Below, piece after piece: positions 46,838-58,152 of a stretch of 64,000 bases of DNA. The stretch lies in the NCBI RefSeq assembly GCF_000208745.1, contig NC_030854.1:9740033-9804032 (forward strand), written 5' to 3'. Numbering within the stretch: position 1 is the stretch's first letter; the number at the start of each line of letters is the position of its first letter. Position numbers and translations under genes: made by a program. The DNA is from Theobroma cacao. Taxonomy: Eukaryota; Streptophyta; Magnoliopsida; Malvales; Malvaceae. Under the pieces are notes generated by a model that was given only the letters and a program-made list of their open reading frames with translations, was not told the origin of the DNA and made no database searches.

Positions 46838-49797
46838 TGTAAAGCTCGACCTTATAAAATATTTGTCATGACATACATGTGATGGATAGCATGTTTGCAT
46901 GCTAGGAGAGTCCCGAAAAATTTACAAAAGTAAGTATTGTACCTAGAGGTACAACAAAGTTGATTTAAGCCTCGAACTAGATCAAATAGAGATTTTAGGG
47001 TGAAATTGAAAATTTTACAGTCCAAGAATGATTTAAAATGGTGATTTGGAGTTCGAGGATCAATTTGGAGTCAAATTAGAATTTTCATGACCTAGGGGCA
47101 ACATGGTCATTTTGCCACTTGAGGTTAAGATGTGAGTGTTGGTTGGATTTTTTACTAAGATTGATCATTGGGAGTATAATTTGAGTTTGAGAAGTGAAGA
47201 ATTTTAATTCCAGTATTTTTTTGAGCATAGGGGTAGAATAGTCATTTTGCCGCCCAAGGGCAAAATTATAATTTTTCACCACCCAACACTTGTTCAGCAC
47301 ATGGATTTTACCCAATATTACCATGGATAATTGAGGAAATTTAAATGGTAGAGAGAGATTGCTTAATGGCTAAGTATGACACATGGACCAATGGAATGGT
47401 GACATGTGTCAAAATCTCATCCATTCATCGTTTTCCTTATAAATTAGCACAAAATCAGCCCATTTCTCTTCATTATGGCTGGCCATAGCAAGAACAAAGG
47501 AAGAAAAAGAAGAACACAAACCCTAGGTGGAAAAGTTCAAGGGAAAATTGTGAAAATTCAAGTAATCAAGCAATCAAAGGTAAAATTTCTTGATTTTGAC
47601 TTGTGATCTACCTTTCCCATGCATTATCTTGCATTTTCCATGGTTGAATCACAAGATATCATGAAGAATTCATGGCTAGCCGAATGGGTATGGAGAGAGA
47701 ATGATGTTGGATTGATTTGATTTCAAGTTATGTTAGTGTTTTTAGTTAGTTTACCATGTCTAGAAGTAAAACAACAAGAAAAGAATTCATTTTTCCCATC
47801 ACCCATCAATGGCTGAACCTACCTTGTATTGAGTGAGGATGAATTTGATTTTTATTTTAAGAGAATTGGATAGAAAATGATGAATTATGGTGTGGAAAAG
47901 TAGTAGGAAAAATCACAGTGTTGATGCACCATTATTGACCGAAAATTCTAAGAAGAAAAGTGAAGATGGATTTGCCAAATTTTAGGTTATTTGACTTGTG
48001 TTTGGTGAATTAAGGTATTGAAAAAGAAATGGAGTTAATTGGAGTTGAATTGAACATATTGGCCAATTAATCGGGAGATTGATCGAGTTAGGCCAACATC
48101 GCATGTAGACAATAATCTGAACAATTCGCGTTTCATATAATGCATCCATATAGAGTTTAGAATAGTTTTATAATGGTCTAGAACCAATGTGGTAAATTGC
48201 TTGATTTTACATTATGTCTAGGTGGTGAATCCTCCGAAAAAAAAGGGCAAAGAAATTGCACCCGATGATCAATAGTCAGAGTATTTCAAAATCCGAACTC
48301 TTGACATAATGAGTAACCTTATCATCATCTTAATTATCTAAAGTATGTTTTATTCGATTTTGTGAATTTTATGGAAAATGAATTAAATGATTAATTTTTC
48401 AGTTTTATAGATAATATGTGTTTAAATGAAATGATTTTATAAATTGTTTTGAAATTAAATGATGGCTTTGAAAATAGAGTAATTGGAGACCACTTGATGT
48501 GTTGTAAATTGATTGTTTAAATTGATTGGCTTATGATAAATCGGGCATGATTGGCTGGTTGGCAATTGTATTGAAATACGAATTGTTTGTTTGCCTTGAA
48601 AGGCTGTGAATTACAATAATTGTCATATCATGCCATTGAATTTTATTGATTGGTGGGATAATTATTAGCTTACTGCAGTGAGTGGGTTTTCGTGGACCAG
48701 CCTATTAGAGGGGCACGGTAAACCCCGTTATATCTTACCTAAGTAAGAGAGGCGCGGGTGGATAACTCCTGAGGTTAACACTTTAGAGTTCACTTCATGC
48801 CAAACCACCACGTAAGGGTGAACTCAACCAACGCCAAGGAACGTCTATGTTTTCAAAATAAAAACATGATTTATGCGTACATAACTTTTTAACAGCCTTG
48901 GCGGACTCGGTTGGGATAGCCCTCGATCAAGGTATCCCTGATAACTGTGTATGAGATTGATTTTGGCACGAGCCAAAGTTTTAAGAAATTCATAAGCCAT
49001 GTTGATTACTTGATTGATATAAATTGATTTTATTTGGTTGAAACAAGTTGAAAGGTGATGAATTACAATATGTTAAACTATTTTATCTGTCTCCATTTAT
49101 TCAGCTTTAGATATTTTAGATGGTATTTGTTTACTCAATGGGATTATATTATCTCACCACCCTCCTTTCCACCCCTTTCAGGCTCAGAATAGATTGTAGA
49201 TAACTGATATCGTCGATGACTACAATTGGACTTGGCACATCCAAAAACTGTAGGTTTATTGCTTTTAATACTTTTGGTCGTTCGTGGGCCCATTTGTTAC
49301 TGTAAATTAAATTAAATACTCTGGTTTACTGTATTACAGTATATATGAATTTATTTTACTTTTATGCTGTAAAAATTATTTACATAGTGTTCTAAAAATA
49401 TTGTTTTATAAAAAAATAGAATATTTTATTTAATATTTTTATTTTATTCTAATAGTTATAATTTCATTTTAAACAAATATTTTAGACATCCAAACTTATT
49501 TTTGATTTTGAAATGTGTGTTCTGAACTTATATACTACATTATTAGTTGGTATCAAAATTTTTATAAAAAATGACCAAAATACCCCTGTGAGACAAAAAA
49601 AATTATTTTTTATTGCTTTAAGTTGGAAATAGTTTAAAATATTTTAGAACGTGATATTTGGCAACGGTTACTCACAAGGAAAATGAGAAGCTGATATTAA
49701 ATCCTTGCGGGGTTCCTGTTGACATTCTGGGTAATGAGTGTCAATCGGGACATCGTGGCGGTTGTCACGGGCTCGAGGGGAGTTTCGGGTCGTGACA
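46838..49797 (+). repeat. Solo family A LTR inside the gypsy 5' LTR
   Basis: 2960 bp, TGTAAAGCTCGACC...TTTCGGGTCGTGACA, flanked by gccgc (46833-46837) and gtcgc (49798-49802), a 4/5 TSD. Removing it restores the usual LTR end ccgccgcgatgtcccgat. TATA-like ttataaat at 47437-47444. It is in opposite orientation to its host, 43 bp from the host LTR's end. Confidence 0.92.
47580..49181 (+). other. Putative LTR-internal intron, family A (solo LTR)
   Basis: Donor TCAAAG/GTAAAA about 135 bp after the TATA-like box. Acceptor ctttccacccctttcag/gctcag, with TTTACTCAATGGG about 50 bases upstream. Length 1602 bp. Inferred from sequence only. Confidence 0.48.
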
Positions 49798-51939
49798 GTC
49801 GCGATGTCCCGATAGACATTCATTACCCGAAATGTAGGTCGAAACCTCGCAAGGCTTAACATCAGTTTTTCTTGCTTCCCTTGTGAGTATTAGTTACTAA
49901 AATCATGTTTTGAGAGATTATAAACTATTTCCAATTCAAAACAATAGAAAAATAATTTTTTCCTCACAGGGGCATTTTGATCATTTTTCTTCAAAAATCT
50001 TGAAATCCACTAAAAATGTAGTAAGCGAGTACAAAACACATAATTCATAATAAAAAATAAGTTTAAACATCTAAAACCTTCATTTAACATGAAATTACGA
50101 TTATTTGAATATAATAAAATATTCAATAAAATATTCTATTTTCTTAGAAAATAATATTTATAAAGTTACCGGTAAATAATTTTTGAAGCGTAAAAGCTAA
50201 ATAAATTCATACATACTATAATACAGTAAGCCAGAGTATTTAACTTAATTTACAATAACCAGTGGGCCCCCGAATAACCAAAAATAAGAAAAGACTGTGA
50301 ACCTACAGTTTTGAGGATGCAAATCCAATGATAGCCCTCGATAAAATCAACTATCTAAAGCCTATTCTGAGCCTGAAATGGGTGGAAAGGAGGGTGGTGA
50401 GATTATATAATCCTAGTGAGTAAACAAACACCATTCAAAATATCTAAAGTCGAGTAAATGGAGACGATTAAAATATTCCATCTCAATATGTATTTCATAA
50501 CATAAATATTCATTTCATTTAAATAATCAACATGGCTTATGAGTATCTTAAAAGCTTGGCTCTTGTCAAAATCATTCTCGGGAATACCTTGGCCGAGGCA
50601 TTTAACCGAGTCTGCCAAGGCGGTTAAATAATTTTGTATACACATAAACATATTTTTAGTTTGAAAAACACAGCTGTTCTTTGGCGTTAGCGTAGTTCAT
50701 CATCACGAGGTGGTTCGACGTGACGTGAACTCTAACCATCCCTCAGGAGATACCCTACGCGCCTCTTTGACCGAGGTACATATATAACTGGATTTCGTGC
50801 TCCTTAAAAAGGCTGGTCCACAGAACCCGCCTACTGCAGCAAGCTAAACCCACTATACAATAAAATTTTGACAGCATGACATGACTAATATTATACTACC
50901 CAGCTTGTAAATGTAAAACAGAACAATTCAACCAGTTCACAAACCACAATTCTAGCCAGTCATGCCAATACATTATCATAAGCCATCAATTAGAATCATA
51001 AATTACAACACATCAAGTGATCTCTAGTTACTCTATTTTCAAAGTCATCATTCAATTTTAATACAATTTATAAAATCTTTTCATTTAAACACATTTTGTT
51101 TATAAAACCTAAAAATTAACCATTTAAACTCATTTTCCATAACATTCACCAAATCGAATAAAAAGTCCACCTTAGATAATTAAAATGATGATAAGGTTAC
51201 TCACTATTTCGGGAGTCGAATTTCTAGAGTACTCTGACTACCGATCCTCGAGTATAATTTCTTTGCCCTTAGCGGAGGATTCACCACCTATACATCATAC
51301 GTGACACGAATTTCAATAATTTGTGTCAATTTATCATAAATTATTTCAAGCTCTATAAATCTATATGAATGCACGAAATGTGATGCAAAATATCCGAATA
51401 GCCGTTTAAATACAATATTCGACCTACTTTGCACTATTCTCGGTGTAATTGGCTAAAACCTCCAATTTAACTCCAAATCGATTTCTTTCACTTTCTACAC
51501 TCCAATTATACTAAAAATACCTCAATGACTATGAATATGATTCAATTTATCAGTCCGAACCATAAATTGCACATGTCTATACAATAGGTAAAAATTGATA
51601 TTTTCATGCCAAAATTTCCCATTAAATTTCTAGCCTCACCAATCATTAAATACCACCAAAATATCATGAAATATCATCAACATTTCAGCCTCAATATCCT
51701 CCCTAGAAATTCGACCTCTTGTGGGTTTGTGAAGAACAAAGTGATTCCTTGCTAGATTTTCATACTTTCCATTACCAAACAACCAAAAACACTTAATTAA
51801 GTTGAAATCTAGCAAAATCAATGCTCAAAACCTCTCCTCTCAAATTCGGCCAACATGGGTTCATCATGCAAACTTGAGTTCTAAGCATGGAAAATGAAAA
51901 AGAAAGCATGGGTAGTGTAAATCACAAGATAAAATCACA

Positions 51940-52155
51940 NNNNNNNNNNNNNNNNNNNNNNNNNNNNNNNNNNNNNNNNNNNNNNNNNNNNNNNNNNNNN
52001 NNNNNNNNNNNNNNNNNNNNNNNNNNNNNNNNNNNNNNNNNNNNNNNNNNNNNNNNNNNNNNNNNNNNNNNNNNNNNNNNNNNNNNNNNNNNNNNNNNNN
52101 NNNNNNNNNNNNNNNNNNNNNNNNNNNNNNNNNNNNNNNNNNNNNNNNNNNNNNN
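51940..52155. other. Assembly gap (N)
   Basis: 216 undetermined bases in the gypsy 5' LTR. Confidence 1.
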
Positions 52156-54639
52156 ATCATTCCATTGGTCCATGTGTCATACTTACCCATTAAGCAATCT
52201 CTCTCCACCACTTAAATTTTCTCAATTATCCATGATAATATTGGGTAAAATCCATGTACTGGACAAGTGTTAAGTGGTGTAAAATTACAATTTTGCCCTT
52301 GGGGTGGTAAAATGACTATTTTACCCCTACGCTTGAAAAAATGTCGGAATTAAAATTTTTCACTTTTCAAACTCAAATTATATTCTAAATAGTCAATCTT
52401 AGTCAAAAATTTCATCTAACTCTCACATCTTAACCTCAGGTGGCGAAATGACCATTTTGCCCCTAGATCATGAAAATTCCAATTTGACTCCAAATCGGTC
52501 TTTGAACTCTGAATCACCATTTTAAGTTATTCTGAGAATTTAAAATTCTCAATTTCATCTTAAGATCTCTATTTAGACTAGTTCGAGGCTTAATTCAACT
52601 TACTAGTACCATTTAGTACAATATCGACTTGTCATGATTTTTCGGGGCTTTCCAAGTATGCAAGCATATTGTCAATCACATGAAGGACATAACAAGTACT
52701 TTATAAGGTCGGGCTTGACAGAAAAAATCATAGTGTTGATGCACTCACCATGGCCGAAATTCTCAAGAAGAAATGTGAGGATGGTTTTGCTAAATTTTAT
52801 GTTATTTGACTGGTGTTTGGTGATTTGAAGTATTGGGAGAGAAATGGAATTATTTGGAGTTAAATTGGACATATTGGCCAATTAATCGAGTGATAGATCG
52901 AATTAGGCCAATACCGTTTTATTTAGGTGCACAATTGAATTTGTGTAGAATATCGTATTTAGACGGTAATCTGAACAATTTACATCCAATTTCATGCATT
53001 AGTATAAAGCCTGAATTGGTTTTATAACAATTTAGCACAAATGTAGTAAATGGCTTATTGTGCATTATGTCTAGCTGGTGAGCATTCTGGCAAAAGTAAA
53101 GAGATAATACCCGATGATCAAGAATTAGAGTACTCGAAATTCGACTCTCGAAATTATTAGTAACCTTATTATCATCTTAATTATCTAAAGTAGTTTTTAT
53201 CCGATTCTGTGATTTTATGGAAAATGAGTTTAAATGGTAAATCTTTATGTTTTATAAGCAAAATGTGATTAAATGAAATGATTTTATAAAATTGTCTTGA
53301 AATTAAATGATGGTTTTGAAAATGGAGTAATTGGAGACTAATTCTGTGTTGTAAATTATGGTTTGAATTGAATGGCTTATGATAATGTGGCATGATTGGC
53401 TGGATTTGGTAAATATGCTGAAAATGTATGAACTGTTAATTTGCCTTGAAAGGCTGTAAAATAAAATAATTGTCATGTCATGCTGTTGAATTTTATTGAA
53501 TTGGTGGGTTATAAATTGGTCGCTGTAGTGGACGGGTTTCGTGGACCAGCCTATTAGAGGGGAACGGTAACCCTATTATATTCTTACCTCAGTATGAGAG
53601 GCGCGGATGGATAACTCCTAAGGTTAACATTTTAGAGTTCACTTCACGCTAAACCACCACGTGAGGGTGAACTCAGCCAATGCCAAGGAACGGCTATGTT
53701 TTCAAAATAAAAACATGATTTATGCGTATATGACTTTTTAACAGCCTTGGCGGACTCGGTTAGGATAGCCCTCGGCCAAGGTATCTCTAATAACTGAGTA
53801 TGATAATGATTGTGGCACGAGCCAAACTTTTCAGGAAATCATAAGCCTCGTTGTTTGTTTGGGTGAAATGAATCTATTTTATCTTATTAAAATGAGTTCG
53901 AAATGTTGTGAATCATTTTTATGCTAATCTATTTTATCTATCTCCATTTACTCAGCTTTAGATATTTTAGATGATATTTGTTTACTCACTGGGATTATAT
54001 AATTTCACCACCCTCATTTCCACCCATTTCAGACTCAGGATAGTCGGTAGATAACTCATTTTGTTGAGCGCTACAGTTGGACTTGCATCCTCAAAAACTG
54101 TAGGTTTACCGCTTTTGATACTTTTGGTCATTCATGGGCCCACGCATCACTGTAAATTAAATTTTATACTTTGGTTATTTGTATTACAGTATGTATGAAT
54201 TTATTTAGCTTTTACACTACAAAAATTATTTATCGGTAACTCTATAAATATTGCTTTATAAGAAAATAGAATATTTTTATTATATTCAAATAGTCATAAT
54301 TTCATTTTAAATGAAGGTTTTAAACGTTTAAACTTCTTTTTGATTATGAATTAGGTGTTTTATACTCGCATACTACATTTTTAGCTGGTTTCAAGATTTT
54401 TGAGAAAAAATGACCAAAATGCCCCTGTGAGAAAAAAATTCTTTTTCTATTGTTTTGATTTGGAAATAGTTTATAATCTCTCAAAACATGATACTTAAAA
54501 ACTATTGTTCACAGAGGAGGTACGAAAATTGACATTAAAGACTTGCGAGGTTCCGGTTGGCATTTCGGGCAATGAATGTCCATCGGGATATCGTGGCGGT
54601 TGTCATGGGCTTGAGAAGAGTACCGGGTCGTGAAAAATA

Positions 54640-55197
54640 TATAGATAAATGTGTGTTATAGAAAGTTCATGAGTATGGTATATGGTTGTAATACATGTGA
54701 ATCTTGCATGTTAAACCTTGGGAATTTCTAAGCATGTTCAAGTTGATTTTGTCTTTGCAGCTAAATGGACTTTCCTTGAAAGAATGAAAAATTGTTGTTG
54801 GTGTCCTATTTCTCACTGTAGCGATTCTCGCTACAACGAAAAACTCTCTGGTTTGGAGGGTTACATTGGCTTGATTCTCACTGCAACGAGAAAGTTGCTG
54901 AAGCTCTTCGCTGTAGCGAGAAACATTCTTTTTCTGCTGCCTGTAACTCGCTGCAGCGAGAAACTTTTTGTTTTGGCTACTTGAATCTCGCTGCAGCGAG
55001 AATGCATTCTCGCTGCAATGAGAAACTTTCTATCCAGCATGCTACCTTGTTGGTTTTTGCCACATTTTGCATTTCTTAAACATCATGGTTGAGCATGGAC
55101 TTCCAACATCAAGGAATTAATTAATTAAGTTTGAAATGAGGGGGCCAGTTGAGAAACCCTCGACCACCTAAGAAACCCTTTACTAGTTGACAGTTTG
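54640..55197 (+). repeat. Family B LTR (+), second part
   Basis: Continues the LTR begun at 36320 after the A-LTR nest. Carries the palindrome cluster (exact 14-mers at 54947-54960 and 54987-55000, with variants from 54810 to 55030). Matches 27290-27710 in the reference solo LTR. Cut at 55198 by element 3; its remaining end is beyond the window. Confidence 0.85.
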
Positions 55198-58152
55198 TGT
55201 CACGACCCGAAACGCCCATTGAGCCCGTGACAACCGCCACGATGTCTCGATAGACATTCATTACCCGAAATGCCAATCGAAACCCTGCAAGGCTTTAATA
55301 TCAGTTTTCTCACCTCCCCTACGAGCAACAGTTGCTAATATCATATTTTAAAAGATTACAAGCTATTTTCAAACCAAAACAATAAAAAAAATAATTTTCG
55401 TCCCACAAAAGTATTTTGGTCATTTTTCCCAAATAATTTCGAAACTAGCTAAAATGTAGTATATGAGAGAAATTTACACATTTCATAACCGAAAATAAGT
55501 TTAGATATCTAAAACGTTCATTTAAAGTGAAATTATAGCTAATGGAATAAAATAAAAATAATGAATAAAATATTTCAATTTTTCATAAAACAATTTTTAT
55601 AGAACGCTACGTAAATAATTTTTACAGCGTAAAAGCAAAATAAATTCCTACATACAATAGCACACGCAGCCAGGTATTCAAAACATTTAACAATGACATG
55701 TGGACCCCCGATGACTAAAAGTAATGAAGGCTGTGAACCTATAGTTTTTGAGGATGCAAGTCCAACTGTAGCCCTCAATGAAATGAGCTATCTACCGACT
55801 ATCCTGAGCTTGAAATGGGTGGAAAGGAGGGTGGTAAGATTATATAATCCCAGTGAGTAAATAAATACCATCTAAAATATCTAAAGCTGAGTAAATGGAG
55901 ACAGATAAAATAGATTAGCATAAAAATGATTCATAGCATTTCGAACTCATTTTAATAAGATAAAATAGATTCATTTCACCAAAATAAACAACGAGGCTTA
56001 TGATTTCCTGTAAAGCTTGGCTCGTGCTAAAATCATTCTCATACTCAGTTGTCTGGGAGACCTTGGCCTGGGGCTATCCCAACCGAGTCTGCCAAGGCTG
56101 TTAAAAAGTCATGTACGCATAAATCATGTTTTTATTTTGAAAACATAGCCGTTCCTTGGCGTTGGCTGAGTTTCACCCTCACGTGATGGTTTGGCGTGAA
56201 GTGAACTCTAAAATTTTACCTCGGGAGTTACCCTACGCGCCTCCCCAACCGAGGTAAGATATAACAAAATTTCATGCCCCTCAAAAAGGCTGGTCCACAG
56301 AACCCGCCCACTGCAGCAAGCTAAACCCATCATACAATAAAATTTACGATAGCATGACATGGCAATTATTTTATTTTACAGCCTCTCAAGGCAAATCAAC
56401 AGTTCATACATTTTCAACACATTTACCAATTCAACCATTCATGCCAATATTATCATAAGCCATTCAATTCAAACCATGATTTATAACACAGCAATTAGTC
56501 TCTAATTACTCCATTTTCAAAACCATCTTTCAATTTCAAGACAATTTTATAAAATCATTTCATTTAATCACATTTTGCTTATAAAACATAAAGATTTACC
56601 ATTTAAACTCATTTTCCATAAAATCACAAAAACGAATTAAAATTCACTTCAGATAATCAAGATGATGATAAGGTTATTCACTGTAATGGAAATCGAGTTT
56701 CGAGTACTCCGATTCTTGATCCTCGAGTACCATCTCTTTACTTTTGCCAGAAAGCTCACCATCTAGACATAATGCACAATAAGCCATTTACTACATTTGT
56801 GCTAAATTGTTATAAAACCGATTCAGGCTCTATACTAATGCATGAAATGGGATGTGAAATACTCGAGTAACTATCTAAATACAGTATTCAATATAAATTC
56901 AATTATGTACCTAAATAAAATGGTATTGGCTGAATTCGATCTATCACTCGATTAATTGGTCAATATGTCCAATTCAACTCCAAACAATTCCATTTCTCTC
57001 CCAATACTCCAAATCATTAAACACAATTTAAATAACTTGAAACGTGGCAAAATCATCCTCACATTTTCTCTTGAAAAATTTGGCCATGGTGAGTGCACTA
57101 ACAATATAATTTTCCCACTTGATTTTTACACCATAAATCATTAATTCCTAACCAAATCACTTGAAATAAATCAAGTCCACCATCCACACTCTACATGGAA
57201 GTGAATTTTTCTTGTTAGCTTTTCATGATACACATCACTAACTAACTAAAAATACTAAAATATCTCAAAATCTAACCAAATAAATCATCCAATCTTCTCA
57301 CTCTAAATTTGGTCAGCCATGAATCCTTCATGATATCTTGTGATTCATCCATGGAAAATGCAAAAGAATGCATAGGAAGATAGATCACAAGTTAGAGTTA
57401 AGAAATTTCACCTTTGATGGCTTGATTCCTTGAAATTTGGTGAATTTCTCTTGAATTTCTCCACCTAGGGTTTTGTTCTTCCTTTTTCTTGCTTCTCCTT
57501 GGTGAGGCAAACCATAATGAAGAGAAATGGGCTGATTTTGTGCTAATTTTAAGAAAAATTATAAAGAAATAAAAGCTTGACACTTGTCACCTTACCATTG
57601 GTCCATTTTTAAACTCTTAACTATTAAGCTTTCTTTCTCCACCACATAAAATCCTTCAATTATCCATGATAATAATGGGTGAAATTCATGTGCTGGACAA
57701 GTGTTAGGTGGTGTAAAATTATAATTTTGCCCTTGGGATGGAAAAATGACTATTTTACCCTTATCCTCGAAAAAACACGAAAATTAAAATTCTTCACTTC
57801 TCAAACTCCAATTATACTCCAAATAATCAATCTTAGTCAAAAATTTCATCCAACACTCACATCTTAACCTTGGGTGGCAAAATGACGATTTTGCCCCTAG
57901 GTCATGAAAATTCCAATTTGACTCTAAATCGGTCTTCGAACTCTGAATAACCATTTTAAGTCATTCTGGGGTTTTAAAATTCTCAATTTCATCTTAAAAT
58001 CTCTATTTGGACTAGTTCGAGGCTTAATTTAACTTAATTGTACCATTTGGTACATTGCTATCCTTTAACGATTTTCGAGGTACCCAAGTAAGCAAACATG
58101 CATTGTTATGTAGGAATGGCGTAATGAATATATTGTAGAGCCGAGCTTGATA
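55198..58152 (-). repeat. 3' LTR of element 3 (family A)
   Basis: 2955 bp, plus strand tgtcacgacccg...gagcttgata. The minus-strand start is TATCAAGC instead of TGTCAAGC. The putative acceptor is mutated here (CAG to CAA near 55809) but intact in the 5' LTR near 63142. The donor AAAG/GTGAAA lies at 57412/57411. Confidence 0.88.

Larger units (their letters stand above)
38828..52720 (-). mobile_element. Ty3/gypsy chromovirus (Tekay/Del-like), defective, family A LTRs
   Basis: Minus strand. 5' LTR 52720-46795 (split by a solo LTR at 46838-49797), PBS 46776-46787, gag-pol remains 46635-41707, PPT about 41690-41668, 3' LTR 41667-38828 (with an N gap). Flanks aaaaa (38823-38827) and gaaaa (52721-52725) are a probable TSD. 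It is the only element in the window with recognisable gag, protease, RT, RNase H and integrase. Gene order PR-RT-RH-IN and the chromo-like C-terminus place it in the chromoviruses, closest to Tekay/Del. Many stops and two frameshifts make it inactive. Confidence 0.92.
46795..52720 (-). repeat. 5' LTR of the gypsy element, split by a solo LTR
   Basis: Parts at 46795-46837 and 49803-52720, together about 2.96 kb. Plus strand tgtcacgacccgg...gggcttgaca. Contains the N gap 51940-52155, which removes the expected splice-donor position; the acceptor (tttcag/gctcag, minus strand) is intact at 50373. Confidence 0.88.
37755..54634 (+). repeat. Solo family A LTR (+), split by the gypsy element
   Basis: Parts at 37755-38827 and 52726-54634, together about 2.98 kb. 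Starts TGTCAAGCCC and ends gggtcgtgaa (the C of TGACA is lost). TSD aaata at 37750-37754 and 54635-54639. Donor CAAAG/GTGAAA at 38494/38495; acceptor cacccatttcag at 54032. Confidence 0.88.
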
